Assembly (NCBI GenBank): GCA_000151295.1
Contig: GG745361.1
Coordinates: 544,171-574,695, forward strand
Direction of reading: 5' to 3'
Source of the DNA: Allomyces macrogynus ATCC 38327
Lineage: Eukaryota > Blastocladiomycota > Blastocladiomycetes > Blastocladiales > Blastocladiaceae
Length of the DNA: 30,525 bases
Shown in pieces: positions 1 through 10,149 of this stretch (within the stretch, counting starts at the first letter, position 1; every line of letters begins with the position of its first letter). The notes under the pieces were generated by a model. The model was not told the origin of the DNA and searched no databases. It worked only from the letters and a program-made list of their open reading frames with translations. Position numbers and translations under genes: made by a program.

Positions 1-1490
1 TTCCCCCCCCCCCCCCCCCTGGGCCATTGGATCATGTCCATGACAAGAGCACCACTTTGGCATCTTGGCATTCGCACACACGCTCTCTCACAGGACAAAT
101 TCTGGGATGCAAATTTGTCAATGATGTGGTATGCGTTGGAATTGACGTTGAGCTCACTCAGATTGCATGCGCCTGGATTGCTGCACTTGTATGCAACATG
201 CTATGCAACATGATCAGCAACAAGCTGGCCATACTTTGCCCTTTTTCGCTCACACAAAGCGACCCCTGGCAGTGGCGTGCCAAGTATGAGAACAATCGCA
301 ACTAGGAAACCATCAAAAATGTCGGACATGGCAGCAGTCCATGATTGTGCACAATGATGTCCAAGATTGGATTCATGGCACAAAGCAGATCACTCTGCAT
401 ATCCCCGAGAATCTTTCCTTCCATGTCTCATCACCCAGGCATGCACACCACTCATCAATGGTGCACAACAAGCCAAGTGAGGCCATGGCCATGCTGACCT
501 ATGTGCTGTGACTGTCACACCATTGATTGCTGGCAAAAGAGGCGACAGCTGTCAGGAACCGTCACATCTTTCCTTGTGAAGCGTCTGTGTTTGGACGATT
601 CCGTTCGTGGGTCAAGCCCTCTGATGAGGATAGCTGGCCAGCTGATTGTATTTGTGGTGATGATCAATGCCTAGGAACTGAATCATTGAAAGTCGTTTTC
701 GTTACACAAACTAGGCGTGTTGAATGCCCCACATCAATTGACTGTACAAGGTTATTGAAGACTCACAAACATGAAGTGTCATCCATACAAGGCAGGGATC
801 TCATCGTCCTCCTGGCTCATGCAAGTCAGGATGGAAACACTTGCCAAGTGGTTTGAGCTGATCTTGCTTTGCTTTGTCCGCTGGAGATGCTCTCAGCGGC
901 CATGTCTCCCATTTCTTTGATCCATGTAGGTCACAGTTCTGATTGACCAGACGACAGTTGCATCGTTGTGTAATTGGCCTGTCCCCAAGGACCATTTGGA
1001 ACTGCACAGAGCTGCTGAGAGCACCAAGCCACATCTATGCCGCCTGAGCAGCTCGCGCCGCAAAGAGGTGGGCGTAGTATCGATGCGCGCCATTTGAGAG
1101 GATTCGATGGAGGTGAATTAAGTAAGGAAGACATTCTGGGGCCACGCTTGATCTAAGTGGTGTAACGTTTGAGCTCAGCGCACCCAACAACACTTTCCCA
1201 CACCAGTCACACCATGTAGATTTTAGCGTTATCGACTGTTCGCGCCAGAATCTTCTCTTCACTCACTTCACCTCCAATTCTCCTCAGAAAAAGTGCAATC
1301 GAATCCCCAATTGCACGCATCGATTCTCCACCTCTCCGCAGAGGAAGCGTCTTGATGCCACTCACCATCCCCCGTTTTGGCCAGGGAGCATGGGAATGGG
1401 ATGGGCACTTGCGAAGTCGTAAAGCTGCTTGTGAGCACGACAAGAAAATTGGATTGTCAGCACCAAAAAAAATGTATTGGAGTCCACAAA
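1..1490. other. Intergenic or decayed sequence, no supported gene
   Basis: The stretch opens with a C17 tract (3-19). The open frames here are short (at most about 110 codons), have no motif I recognise and do not share the GC-rich codon use of the neighbouring genes. CpG is less common than in the genes but not as rare as in 4720-10215. A perfect 7-bp inverted repeat (GTGCAAT at 1293-1299, ATTGCAC at 1310-1316, 10-nt loop) lies about 175 bp past the NOC3 stop. It is at most a candidate for a transcript-end structure. Confidence 0.5.
3..19. repeat. Poly(C) tract, C17
   Basis: Seventeen consecutive C residues at the very start of the window. A second C17 tract lies at 21542-21558. Long pure C runs are uncommon and also mark places where assemblies break or miscount. 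Confidence 0.9.
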
Positions 1491-4441
1491 TCACGCGCCC
1501 CGATTCTTGCGCTTCCTCTTGCTCGGCGGTTTTGGCCGGTTCCTCTGACTGAGCTTGCGTTTGCGGTCCGCACTAATATGCGGGTTGAGCCCCTCCAATC
1601 CGGCCAACGGATCCTCGCGCCGCTTGCGCTTGGTCGCCTTGCCATCCCCGCCGTCGTCCTCGGCTCCACGCTTGGCCGACGCCATGGGCGACTTGCGGCG
1701 GTTCTTGTGCCCGGGCCCCTCGGCCATGGACGCCTCGATAGCATCCCAATCGGGCACCCATCGCAGCGATGCGCGCCAGTCCCACCGCGCAAAGCAGTCG
1801 GTCCACGGCATGAGCCGCGGGCGTGCGCGGTCCGAATGAGCCAGTGCAGCGGGGCTCAGGTCGTGCGTGATCGCCGTGGCCGCTGCGCGCACGTCCGGGT
1901 GCCAGTGGTGCGTGAGCAGCGCAAAATCGTACGGCGCAGCCGCGGCAGCGTTGGCGATTTGCGGGTCGTCGACGTACGGCTCGAACCGGCCCGATGCTGG
2001 ACGGTCCGATGGCGCGTCGAGAACGGTGCGCAGGAAACCAAACTTGGTCGTCATGGTTGCGGCGGTCGCGAGGCAGGCCATGACCGTGCCCGGGTTGGTG
2101 GCGGCCGCTGAGACACGCACGAGGCGCACAAACAGAGCCGTGACAATGGGCTGCGGGACCTTGCGCTTCAGGACCTCGTCGAGGACCTCGAGCGCAATGT
2201 GCACGTCGGCGTCGACGCCGGTCGGTGCGTTTGAGCCGCCGTGACCTGCATCGTCATCGTCAAACAGGCTTGCAGGTGCGCGCAGCGCGAGGTCGCCGAG
2301 AACGGCATAGAGCGTGCCGTAAAAGTCGGCCAAGTCGAGGTTGAGCAGCTGCCCTTGTCCCGATAGCACGCGGTGCGCCGTCGAGACGATGCGCAGCTTG
2401 GACGCGGCGCACACGTTCGGGTCAGCAAGGTAGCTCTTGAACACAGCAAACAGCGACTGGAAAAACTCGATCGAGATCAAGTGCGCAAACAAGCTGAGTC
2501 CCTCGAGCACGGCCGGAATCAGGGGCGAGTCGCGCACGGCGCCCTTGAGGACGCGGAAGTAGGTGAGGAACACATGCTCGAGCGTGACGCGGTGATGCTT
2601 TTTCCGGTCCTCGAGCGACACGACGGCCTCCGACTCCTTGAGCTCCTTTTCGACCTCGAGCTGCCGCTTCATGGCCTTGCGCTGCTTCTTGTTGACAAAC
2701 TGGTCCTTGCCCTTGCGCGTCGGCTTCTTGGCCGCCGCATTGGCCGCGGCCTTGCGCGCTTCGGCCGACGGCTTGCCGCGGTTGGCCTTTTTCAGCACGT
2801 CTTCGAGCGTCAGCTCGTGCTTGAGCCGTAGGTGCGCAAACACGCGAATGACGCGCGGATCGCACCGGTACCCGCCGCCCTTGATTGCCTTGGCCACGAG
2901 CCGCACAGCCTCGGACGAGACTTGGCCCTCCTCGTCGCGCCGGAACACGTCGCGCAGCGTGTCGACAATCACGCCGACGAGCTCGGTCCGCGTGAGCCGC
3001 TTGGAGAGCGCGTTCAAAATGTTGAGCCGGAAGTTGAAGTGCGGGTGCGCTTGCAACAGCTTGCAGAACGCGGTCACGGCCAGATAGGCCATGTCGGCCT
3101 CGCGAATCGCGCCGCGTTGCGCGGGCGCCTCCTTGATCTTCTTGTCGAGTGCGACCAAGTACTTTTGGTAGTTGGCGAGCAACGTCGACTCGAAATTGCG
3201 CAGCTTCTTGACGTCCTTGGACACCTTTTCGGCCTTTTGCGCCTCGGTCAGCTCGTGAATCCGGTACCCGGGAATCACATCGAGGTAGACTTGCAGGAGC
3301 GACACGAGCGCGACCTTGGCGTACTGCGCGTTGCGTCCGAGCAAGTACTCGTGGACGCGCTGGACCAGGCCAATGTTGGACTCCGGGTCCTCGATGACAC
3401 GCTGGCACGCCTGCGCAATGCGCTCGAGCGGATGGAGCCCGTCCGCGTCGAGGTCGTCGTGCGGCGACGGTTTTGGCGGTGCAGCGGGCCGCTTCTTGGC
3501 CTGCGAAGCGGCCGTCTCCTTCTCGTCCTCATCATCGTCAACAACAGCAACGGGTTCGTCGGAAACGACACGGATCAAGCGGCCGTCGGCACCCTTGATG
3601 GGCAGCTTCGCGACCGTCATCTCGGCCTTGACGGCGCGCGGCGCCTTTTCCCAGTCGGGCTCCTCGTCGTCGCTCCCCGCCGGGCGCGTCGTCTTCTTCA
3701 ACGGCTTGATGTACCGCAAATCGTCGTCCTCGTCCGACGAGTCGTCCTCGGATGCGTTCGCTGCTGCGAGATCGTCGTCCTCTTCGTCTGAGTCAAACTC
3801 GCTCGACTCGATATCGGAAGGAATCGCGTCCACGTCGATATTAGTCTCGTCGAGCTCGCTCATGTCGCCGTCATCGTCGGTATCGGCGAGCGTCGCGTCG
3901 AGATCGGCGTCCATGCCGTCCTCGTCCTCGTCCTCGCTCCCCTCCACCAGGTCCTGTTGAATCTCGTCGTCGTCGTCGGACGACTCGGCGATAATTGCCG
4001 ACGAGCGGATTATCGAGTCGATATCGTCATCGTCGTCATCGCTCGCGGCGGCAGCGACGGGCTCAGGCTTGGGCCGCGGCTGCTTCTGGACCTTGTCCTT
4101 GGACAGTTTCCTACAAACGGCAGCTCCCGTCAGCCGTGATCCAGCAAAGGGATGGTCCATAACCTGATCGAAACGCACTTGGTGATGGCGTTGACGTCGA
4201 TCCCGGCGACCATTTGCGCATACTCGGCATTTTCCTCGAGGAACTGCAGGTCCTCGTCACTCAAAATGTCGGAATCGACCTCGGTATCGGGCACGGCAAA
4301 CGACGTGGCCGGCTTTTTCTTGTCGGTGGGCTTTTTCCTCGACTTTCCATTGGTGTTGGGTTTGCCGTTGGCGCTGGGACCACCGCGACGGTGCGCAGCC
4401 GGGCGACCGCTCTTTGCGCCATGAGCGCCCTTCTTGGCCAT
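1491..4441 (-). CDS. NOC3: Nucleolar complex protein 3 (NOC3/FAD24 family)
   Basis: NOC3 works with NOC2 in late nuclear maturation and export of pre-60S ribosomal subunits, and in yeast it also has a reported role in replication initiation. Exon 1 is 4441-4179, the intron 4178-4111 (68 nt; GTGCGT donor, CTGAC branch, TTTGTAG acceptor) and exon 2 4110-1491. The join restores a Lys codon and gives 960 residues, longer than yeast NOC3 (about 660) or human NOC3L (800). The excess is a basic N-terminus starting MAKKGAHG and a long Asp/Glu/Ser-rich segment (about 110-220). The conserved NOC3 region starts near residue 316 (LERIAQACQRVIEDP) and includes LLANYQKYL, AHPHFNFRLNIL and LIPAVLEGLSLFAHLISIEF. 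The C-terminus is a Lys/Arg tail (KPPSKRKRKNRGA) suited to nucleolar targeting. An in-frame ATG at 4471 would add 10 residues; I prefer 4441 because it opens the basic tail. It is transcribed away from the repeat island. Confidence 0.9.
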
Positions 4442-4471
4442 GGCGATGCGTGATGGTTTCGTCAATGACAA

Positions 4472-4920
4472 CGCTCCAAATGACTGTGTCGAGGTTGTGA
4501 TCAGAATGGGTGGAGAAGTGGTTGTTGATCAGGTCAGTTGCGAGCATGTGATCGGTTGCACTCAATTATTCACATTGCTGTTAAACCAACTGCATAGACT
4601 TGGACCGAAGCTCACGACGAGCATCAATTGATTGATTGTCCGCGACGAAGAAAACGAAGAGAAGCATGAATAATATTTTCAGTCACAAATTGTCTTACTT
4701 GGGCGTCACTGAGATTGTTCCTGGTCATGTGTCATTATTATAAGTGCACTTCTGCCCATGGCTGCAATCTGAGTCTCTCAATTGGCACACCTTCATTTGG
4801 CGTCTCCCTCTCTCATGTGCACAACCCCCTTGCTTCTTGACAACAAAGGCATGACCATTCAGTACCCCATCCATTGCAGCTGCACTGAGCCTGCTCTGCT
4901 TGTTTCTCAAGACACTTGGC
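4472..4920. other. NOC3 upstream region and left edge of the CpG-poor island
   Basis: This holds the presumed NOC3 promoter, without a clear TATA box. CpG dinucleotides are present up to about 4700 (for example around 4640-4710) and nearly vanish after about 4720, where TG- and CA-rich sequence begins. I see no gene. Confidence 0.5.
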
Positions 4921-5663
4921 ATGGAAACCACCACAACAGCAACCAATTTAGATGCTGACATCAACCTCACCACCAACAAGATGCGCCCTCAAGATGTCGA
5001 CCCTGGAACTGGCTCTGCAACAAACCCCACCACAATGACTACCAACTCACTGGTGACAATGCAACCCACTGTGTGCACTGAAGCATCCCTGGTGACAGCC
5101 ATTGTCCAGCTGACAACTCACCTCACTGAAAAGGAGCATGAAATCCATTATCTGCACAATGAATTGAGCATCAAGGTGCACAACAACTTCATCTTGTGCA
5201 GTGAGCTTGATGAAGATGCATAATGTCTTCACCTTGTGCAGCAAGCTCAACACCAAGACACATGATGTCTTGACCCTGTGCAGTGAGCTTGATGCCAAGG
5301 TGCATGACGCCTCCACCCACAAGGAGCCTGAAACCAAGAAGCCTGAAACCAAGTCTGAGGATGACCTTGGTCACATGCACAGTGTGCTTGCTGCCAAAGA
5401 CAAGGCCATTGACAAGTTGGTGGCACTCATTGCCTTGGACCACAGCACCCTCAAGTTTGACCAGAAAGCTTGTTGCCAAGACCTGCAAGCTGCAGGAAGT
5501 GTGCCATGAAGTTGCTGAGCTCATGGCCTCCATTGCTGCTGGCAATGCAGCAGCAACCACACCAGTCCCTCACCTTCCTCCAAGTGCTCAACACTTAGCT
5601 CCTGCTGCCCCAGCTCTGCATGGTTCTGGCCCTGCACTCATCAGTGTCTGCAACATTCTCTGA
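4921..5663 (+). pseudogene. Broken gene with 14-residue tandem repeats, function unknown
   Basis: A coding-like reading starts at ATG 4921 (METTTTATNLDADINL) and continues only by changing frame near 5215 and again near 5495. Between about 5170 and 5310 the same 14-residue unit recurs at least three times with variation (KVHNNFILCSELD, HNVFTLCSKLN, THDVLTLCSELD), so the DNA carries a 42-bp tandem repeat. The Leu/heptad-like spacing and the preceding LTEKEHEIHYLHNEL suggest a coiled coil. The last segment (CHEVAELMASIAAGNAAATT) is Ala/Pro-rich and ends at 5663. No family is recognised; a retroelement Gag-like product or a host coiled-coil protein are both possible. The two frame changes and the CpG loss argue for a dead copy. 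The hAT element starts 70 bp downstream. Confidence 0.5.
5170..5310 (+). repeat. 42-bp imperfect tandem repeat, about three units
   Basis: Units share the core TTGTGCAGTGAGCTTGATG and its variants (near 5194, 5237 and 5277). They encode LCSELD/LCSKLN repeats in the broken gene. Confidence 0.6.
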
Positions 5664-5724
5664 GTCCATGTGCATATGCACATGGCCAGTGCCCAAGGTG
5701 GCTGGTATGTGGAGCTTGAAATAG

Positions 5725-5732
5725 GTGGCAAG
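5725..5732. repeat. Left target-site duplication of the hAT element
   Basis: GTGGCAAG abuts the left inverted repeat and matches 6 of 8 bases with AAGGCAAG at 9135-9142. The two mismatches fit an old insertion. Confidence 0.7.
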
Positions 5733-5749
5733 CAGAGTTCCCCAATCTG
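5733..5749 (+). repeat. Left terminal inverted repeat (hAT)
   Basis: CAGAGTTCCCCAATCTG, exact inverted match to 9118-9134. The deeper sequence of the two ends diverges quickly, but both carry GACAGTCT-type motifs. Confidence 0.9.
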
Positions 5750-5813
5750 GCTGGTTTGTCTGGAATCCTATCACGCCACAAATGAGTCCTTTCTGTCCTG
5801 TCCATCATGTTGA

Positions 5814-5844
5814 GACAGTCTGGGAGACAGTCTTGGACTGTCTC
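5814..5844. promoter_or_regulatory. Left subterminal motif cluster, candidate transposase-binding sites
   Basis: GACAGTCT occurs at 5814-5821 and 5826-5833 and the inverse GACTGTCTC at 5836-5844. The same motif recurs inside the right end. hAT transposases are known to bind short repeated subterminal motifs; the binding role here is inferred. Confidence 0.55.
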
Positions 5845-6046
5845 ACACCACCATTGAATGACATGCAGGTTGCAACAGGCAGCCACTTGCACCAAAATGA
5901 ACCAAATAAATGTGAAGGTGAAAACTGCTGCTCAGCTCTGCCATTCACATTGCTGCACAGCAGGCACACAGTGTGTGACCTCAGGCAGCCGTGTGGACAT
6001 GCTGCTGCACCAGCTCCACAAAAAAAGACTATGGACAAACATGATA

Positions 6047-9009
6047 TCAAACATCCTCTTCTGCCAAACCACCAAGTGATGCATGACCAGCGTGACCATG
6101 CAGTGGATGGCCTCGTGTGTCTGCTTTCACCATGCTGTGCAGCCAATCCCCAACAACCACATGCTCCTCGATTGTCTTGGGTAGCATCCTTGCCTTCCTC
6201 TTGTTGACTTTGTACCCAGCCACAGAAAACATGCACTTAGCATTGACAACCATTGCTTCAAAATGGGTGTGGTCATGTGCCAGCCAGAAAAGCATTGGGT
6301 ACCTGTTCTCACACAACTGCCACCACTTGCTGGTCTTCACAAACGCCTCATATGCAATGTGCTGCTGCTGCAATTCGCTGGTGTCGTCCAGCGTGTCAAA
6401 AATGTCTGGGATATTGGCTGGGTCAACCAGGTAATTGTTGAGCTCCTTGGCCAGCAAGACATTGTGTGACACAGGCACTTGGGGCTGCACAGACTGGAAT
6501 GTGAATGCCTTGAATGTCAACTGTGGCAACTGCATGCATGGCAGCACATTGGGTTGCAGCACGTCCAAGCACCAGCTCATGGTGGCAAGAATGCAGTTCT
6601 TGTTGTGTGTCTCAATGGTCTTGATGCATGACAGCTCAACCTCTGCAGTGGAGAATAGGTTGCAGATGTGGTGCAGCTTGAAGTTATTGATGACAGAATG
6701 AAGTGAGCAACTTTCTCCACCCAAAATTACTGTGAGCAGCACTCACTTTGGGTTGAGGACATGAGCAATGTAAACACCATCAGGAATGTCACACCAATAT
6801 TTCACCCACACTTTGCTGACAGTGCGCACAGTGCTGATGACCAACTAGGAATAAATGGGAGCAATTGTCACCTCAACTTCCATTTCAGAGTCAGCTTTGT
6901 GATCATCTTGTGCAACAGTCAGAGTGGCCAGGTCAACTGGAGATGCAGCTGAATCACAATCCAGGTCAGTGAGGTCAATAAATGGTGGTTTGCATGCAAG
7001 CAGAAGTCACTCCTGCTCAGCAGAGACTCCAAGCAGGTTGGATGGGCCAAAACCAGGCTCAGTCAGTGGCGCAGCACACTCAAACTGATCTGAAATGTTG
7101 ATTTTCTTGAATGCTTTCAAAATTGCCACATAAATGGTCAGGTACCTGATCAATATGAGCAGCGCCAAGAAACGATTCTGCAGCTGGACCATGACCACAG
7201 CAAACACCTTGAGCAAGTTGACTGTGAGCACAATGAGATGCAGCTCATCATGGCCAGGCGGCAGTGGGCATGGCATGCCACACGCAAGCTTCTTGCCAGC
7301 CCCAAAATGTTATGCATACTTGTAGATGTGCATCTGCTCATACAAAAAGTACTTGAGCTTGCACAATGACCCACCCCACCTTGTTGAATTGGTGACCAGC
7401 AGGCACAGTATGCTGTTCACCTTGTCAGCCTTGTCAGATGGCAGGTAGATGCGCAAAGTCAGTGAGCCAGTTGCTCAATGCCAACAAATTTATGTAAATG
7501 AGCACATTGTGCACCTTGGTCACAACATCCTTGATTGGCCTGACATTGAGGATTGAGTGGGCCATCAGCTGCACCATGTGCATTGAGCAACACACGTAGA
7601 CTGGCAAGTTGGCGCTCCCACCAGCACACAGCATCATCAGCACCTGCTTGTAGGCTGCCATGTTGGCTGTGACATTGTCTAGTGTGATGGACATGACCTT
7701 GTTCTGGATCCCATACTCATGGAACGCATTGATGAGCAGATGAATAATGCCAGCCACATCCTTTTCAACAAGACAGCAAAAGACCAAGAGGATTTCCACA
7801 GGTCCCCATGTTGCTGTCATGTATGACTACCATTGGCACAAGGAAATCAAAGTGGTCAGAAGTGACAGCATGCAGGTGGATTCAGTCATGGCAAGAAAAC
7901 GTTAAATACAGTACCACAATCACAACATAATAGGTGGCCCACTGGATTGAGCAATGCCACCCATCAGCTGTGATTGAGATGTGACCTGGGACCACCACCA
8001 GCTGGTTGATGACATGCTGCTTGTACCCAGCAAACATGTTGTGCACACAGTTGGATACAGTGTCAGCTGTGCTTGGCACATACTCCTGACCCACATGCAG
8101 GGTGTACATCTGCATTGAAAAAACACTGTCATTAGCCTGGTCCCCACCCACATCCACATCCATCAGGAAATTGCTCATGTAGATACCTGAATGACGTGCA
8201 AATACTCACAGAAATACAGCTGCTCGATCAGCTGCACCAGGACCTTGGAACCAAGAACAAAGTTGACTTCAGCAACATGAATGTCATTGAGTGTGGGCAG
8301 CAGTCCAATGGGACATGCAGTGCAGTGTGCCAAGGGGCCTGCACCAAGGGCACTGGCAGCCTTGGCCAGAGCACAGTGCTGAATGTGGGTGTAGGCCTGT
8401 GCATGTGACCAAACTAGCCAATGCGCACAGCAGTCAGCTTGAGCAGGGAAGAAACAGATTGGCATCAATGGTCAATGATGCACACCATGGTAGCAGTACA
8501 GGCACACATATTGGCTCTTGTTGTTGATGGGCAGGGCTGGCTTGAAGCTCTCATTGAGGATATACCGCCAGTGCATCATGCATTGCTGCACAGCATGCCA
8601 CAACCTGCCAGTGTTGGAATCATCCAATGAGCTGTCATCATCTGAGCTGGTGGCAGAGTGCCAACATTTGGCAGAATGCTTGGTCATATTGCAGGTCATT
8701 TTGTCGAGGACATGCTGCATAAGATGCAGTTGCATGGTGGCCGCCCTGGCTGTGAGAGTGTCTGGTAGCTCACATGGTAGGTCCATGGTTGGTGCTGAGA
8801 TTGCAAGTGGCCACTGAGGCCAGCCTGGTTATGGGATTGGTCTGCTTGTTGTGGTTGTTGTTGTCTTCATTGTTGTCAATGTGGATTGTGGTCACAGGTG
8901 CTGTTGACAATGCAATGCTCACAATGGTGGATGGGGTGGAGTTGGCAGTGCAATGGCAACACGACAACAACACTCTGATGCACAAGGATTCAAGGCATGT
9001 GAACTTCAC
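6047..9009 (-). pseudogene. hAT transposase, frame-broken
   Basis: Read from the right end on the minus strand, the pieces appear in hAT order. A Ser/Asp-rich N-terminal part with a possible BED-like zinc finger (YVCLYCYHGVHH, ending at 8472 in a stop) comes first. Next is the RNase-H-like core start (VVPGHISITADGWH, near 7980), then KVMSITLDNVTANMAAYKQ and CCSMHMVQLMAH (7560-7720). NSTRWGGSLCKLKYFLYEQM follows (about 7310-7390), and finally the C-terminal dimerisation region (SKWWQLCENRYPMLFWLAHD, MFSVAGYKVNKRKARMLP; about 6150-6350). One join looks like a real intron: 7914-7827 (GTACTG...GGTAG) keeps frame. The change at about 7437 (DFAHLP into SDKADKV) has no splice sites and needs a 1-nt indel. 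Further breaks lie near 8180, 7310 and 7000. The stop is at 6047. Outer limits are approximate. Confidence 0.8.
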
Positions 9010-9022
9010 GTGATATGATCCG

Positions 9023-9040
9023 AGACTGTCAGAGACTGTC
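9023..9040. promoter_or_regulatory. Right subterminal motif pair, candidate transposase-binding sites
   Basis: AGACTGTC occurs at 9023-9030 and 9033-9040, the inverse orientation of the left-end GACAGTCT motifs. Confidence 0.55.
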
Positions 9041-9117
9041 TGGATTGGACCAAATCCTCATCTTGCTGGATTTGGACAAGTCTGCTGTGAGACATCCATC
9101 CAGATTGTCTCGGATTT

Positions 9118-9134
9118 CAGATTGGGGAACTCTG
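9118..9134 (-). repeat. Right terminal inverted repeat (hAT)
   Basis: CAGATTGGGGAACTCTG, the exact reverse complement of 5733-5749. Confidence 0.9.
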
Positions 9135-9142
9135 AAGGCAAG
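9135..9142. repeat. Right target-site duplication of the hAT element
   Basis: AAGGCAAG, partner of GTGGCAAG at 5725-5732. Removing the element plus one copy would leave an open reading across the old site (…VELEIGG before it, HQLPWSLHSIHVV after it), so the element may have landed in an older coding or repeat sequence. Confidence 0.65.
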
Positions 9143-9550
9143 TTGCACCAACTCCCATGGTCTCTGCACAGCATTCATGTTGTGAAGCTACTCCATGGCA
9201 ATGACAACCTGGTTGTGTGGGATCTTGTCATCTTCAGACATCAGTGTCATCTGAAGAGTCAATGCAGCTTGGGTTGTTGCTCAAGAAGGTGAAGCACCAG
9301 CCTGAGGAAGTGGTGGTGGTTGTGATTGCCACAACTGACAAGGACATGTGTCACTTGTGCCATGCTGAGCAGCTGCAGATTGCCATGGATTTCAAGTTGA
9401 ACTGCATTTGGGAAGTGGAGCTGCAAGGCATGTTCTTGATGGTGGCTCAGATTGATGACCAATCATGATGGTGGAGACAGTTGCCAAGGAGTGCACCAGT
9501 TGGTTGGGGATGCACATGTGATGGCTTGGCTTGTAGCAAAGAAGGAAAAA
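9143..9550. other. CpG-poor sequence right of the hAT element, relic coding possible
   Basis: An open stretch at 9217-9468 (+) reads KKVKHQPEEVVVVVIATT and MDFKLNCIWEVELQGMFLM. It has no family I recognise and may be a fragment of the gene or element that the hAT copy interrupted. It starts in a different frame from the sequence directly next to the insertion. Confidence 0.3.
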
Positions 9551-9790
9551 ATAGTGAGTGTTGATGCAACTGGCAGAGGCCAGGGTAGGGCCCCTGTGTT
9601 GGTCATAATTCTTACACTCCATCTGGCAAGGATGCAGAATCCAAGTTCCTGTAACAAAGTGCTTTCTATCAGCCAGCAAAGTCTATCTTGGCTCACAAGA
9701 GTAATGAGGTGTGCATGTCTGATCAAGCAGTGCAGGATGGGTGTGATATGCTGGCAATCTGATCCATTGCCTCTTAGGCTGATCAGACCA
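9551..9790. repeat. Diverged repeat, copy 1 (CpG-poor)
   Basis: It begins ATAGTGAGTGTTGATGC, contains GGTAGGGCCCCTGTGTTG and extends through TTGCCTCTTAGGCTGATC. It aligns with copies at 9857 and 10150. Where copy 3 has CG, this copy mostly has CA or TG (for example ACAAAGTGCT against ACGACTCGCT, and CCAGCAAA against CCGGCGAA). Confidence 0.8.
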
Positions 9791-9856
9791 TGCTCATGTT
9801 CTCCACTTGCACTGTGCTCTGCCATTGACATGAGTTCAATTCATCAAGCATGGCAA

Positions 9857-10012
9857 AAGTGAGTGTTGATGCTGCTGGAGGAGGCCAAGGTAGAGCCCCT
9901 GTATTGGTCAAATTTCTCATGCTTTGTTCAACATGGATTGCAACACCCAAGCTACTGCAACAAGGTGCTTTCTATTGTCCAGCATTGGCTATCTTGACTC
10001 ACAACAGGGCAA
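9857..10012. repeat. Diverged repeat, copy 2 (CpG-poor)
   Basis: It begins AAGTGAGTGTTGATGCTGC, contains GGTAGAGCCCCTGTATTGG and ends near CTATCTTGACTCACAAC. It lies about 306 bp after copy 1. The alignment with the others fades after about 155 bp. Confidence 0.75.
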
Positions 10013-10149
10013 GGACATGAATTTGAGGTCAATTGGTGGTTGATGAATGTGAGACGAATTATGACTCGCCTCCTTGCCTGGCCAGTTGAACAGATCAAGG
10101 GTAGGTCTCTCCACCTCTTCAAATCATGAGCAGTTCTGGATGGATGCAA

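Larger units (their letters stand above)
5733..9134 (-). mobile_element. Decayed hAT-superfamily DNA transposon, 3402 bp
   Basis: The element is bounded by perfect 17-bp terminal inverted repeats: CAGAGTTCCCCAATCTG at 5733-5749 and its reverse complement at 9118-9134. It is flanked by GTGGCAAG (5725-5732) and AAGGCAAG (9135-9142), an 8-bp direct repeat matching at 6 of 8 positions, the target-site length typical of hAT. CAGAG- is a usual hAT terminus. Repeated GACAGTCT-type motifs lie inside both ends (5814-5844 and 9023-9040). The internal minus-strand reading encodes hAT transposase segments in the correct order but in several frames, so the copy is probably inactive. Nearly all CpG sites are gone. 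It belongs to no hAT family I can name from sequence alone. Confidence 0.88.

Noticed and set aside
2373..3791. Plus-strand open frames opposite NOC3
   Set aside because: Antisense shadows of a gene with clear family motifs.
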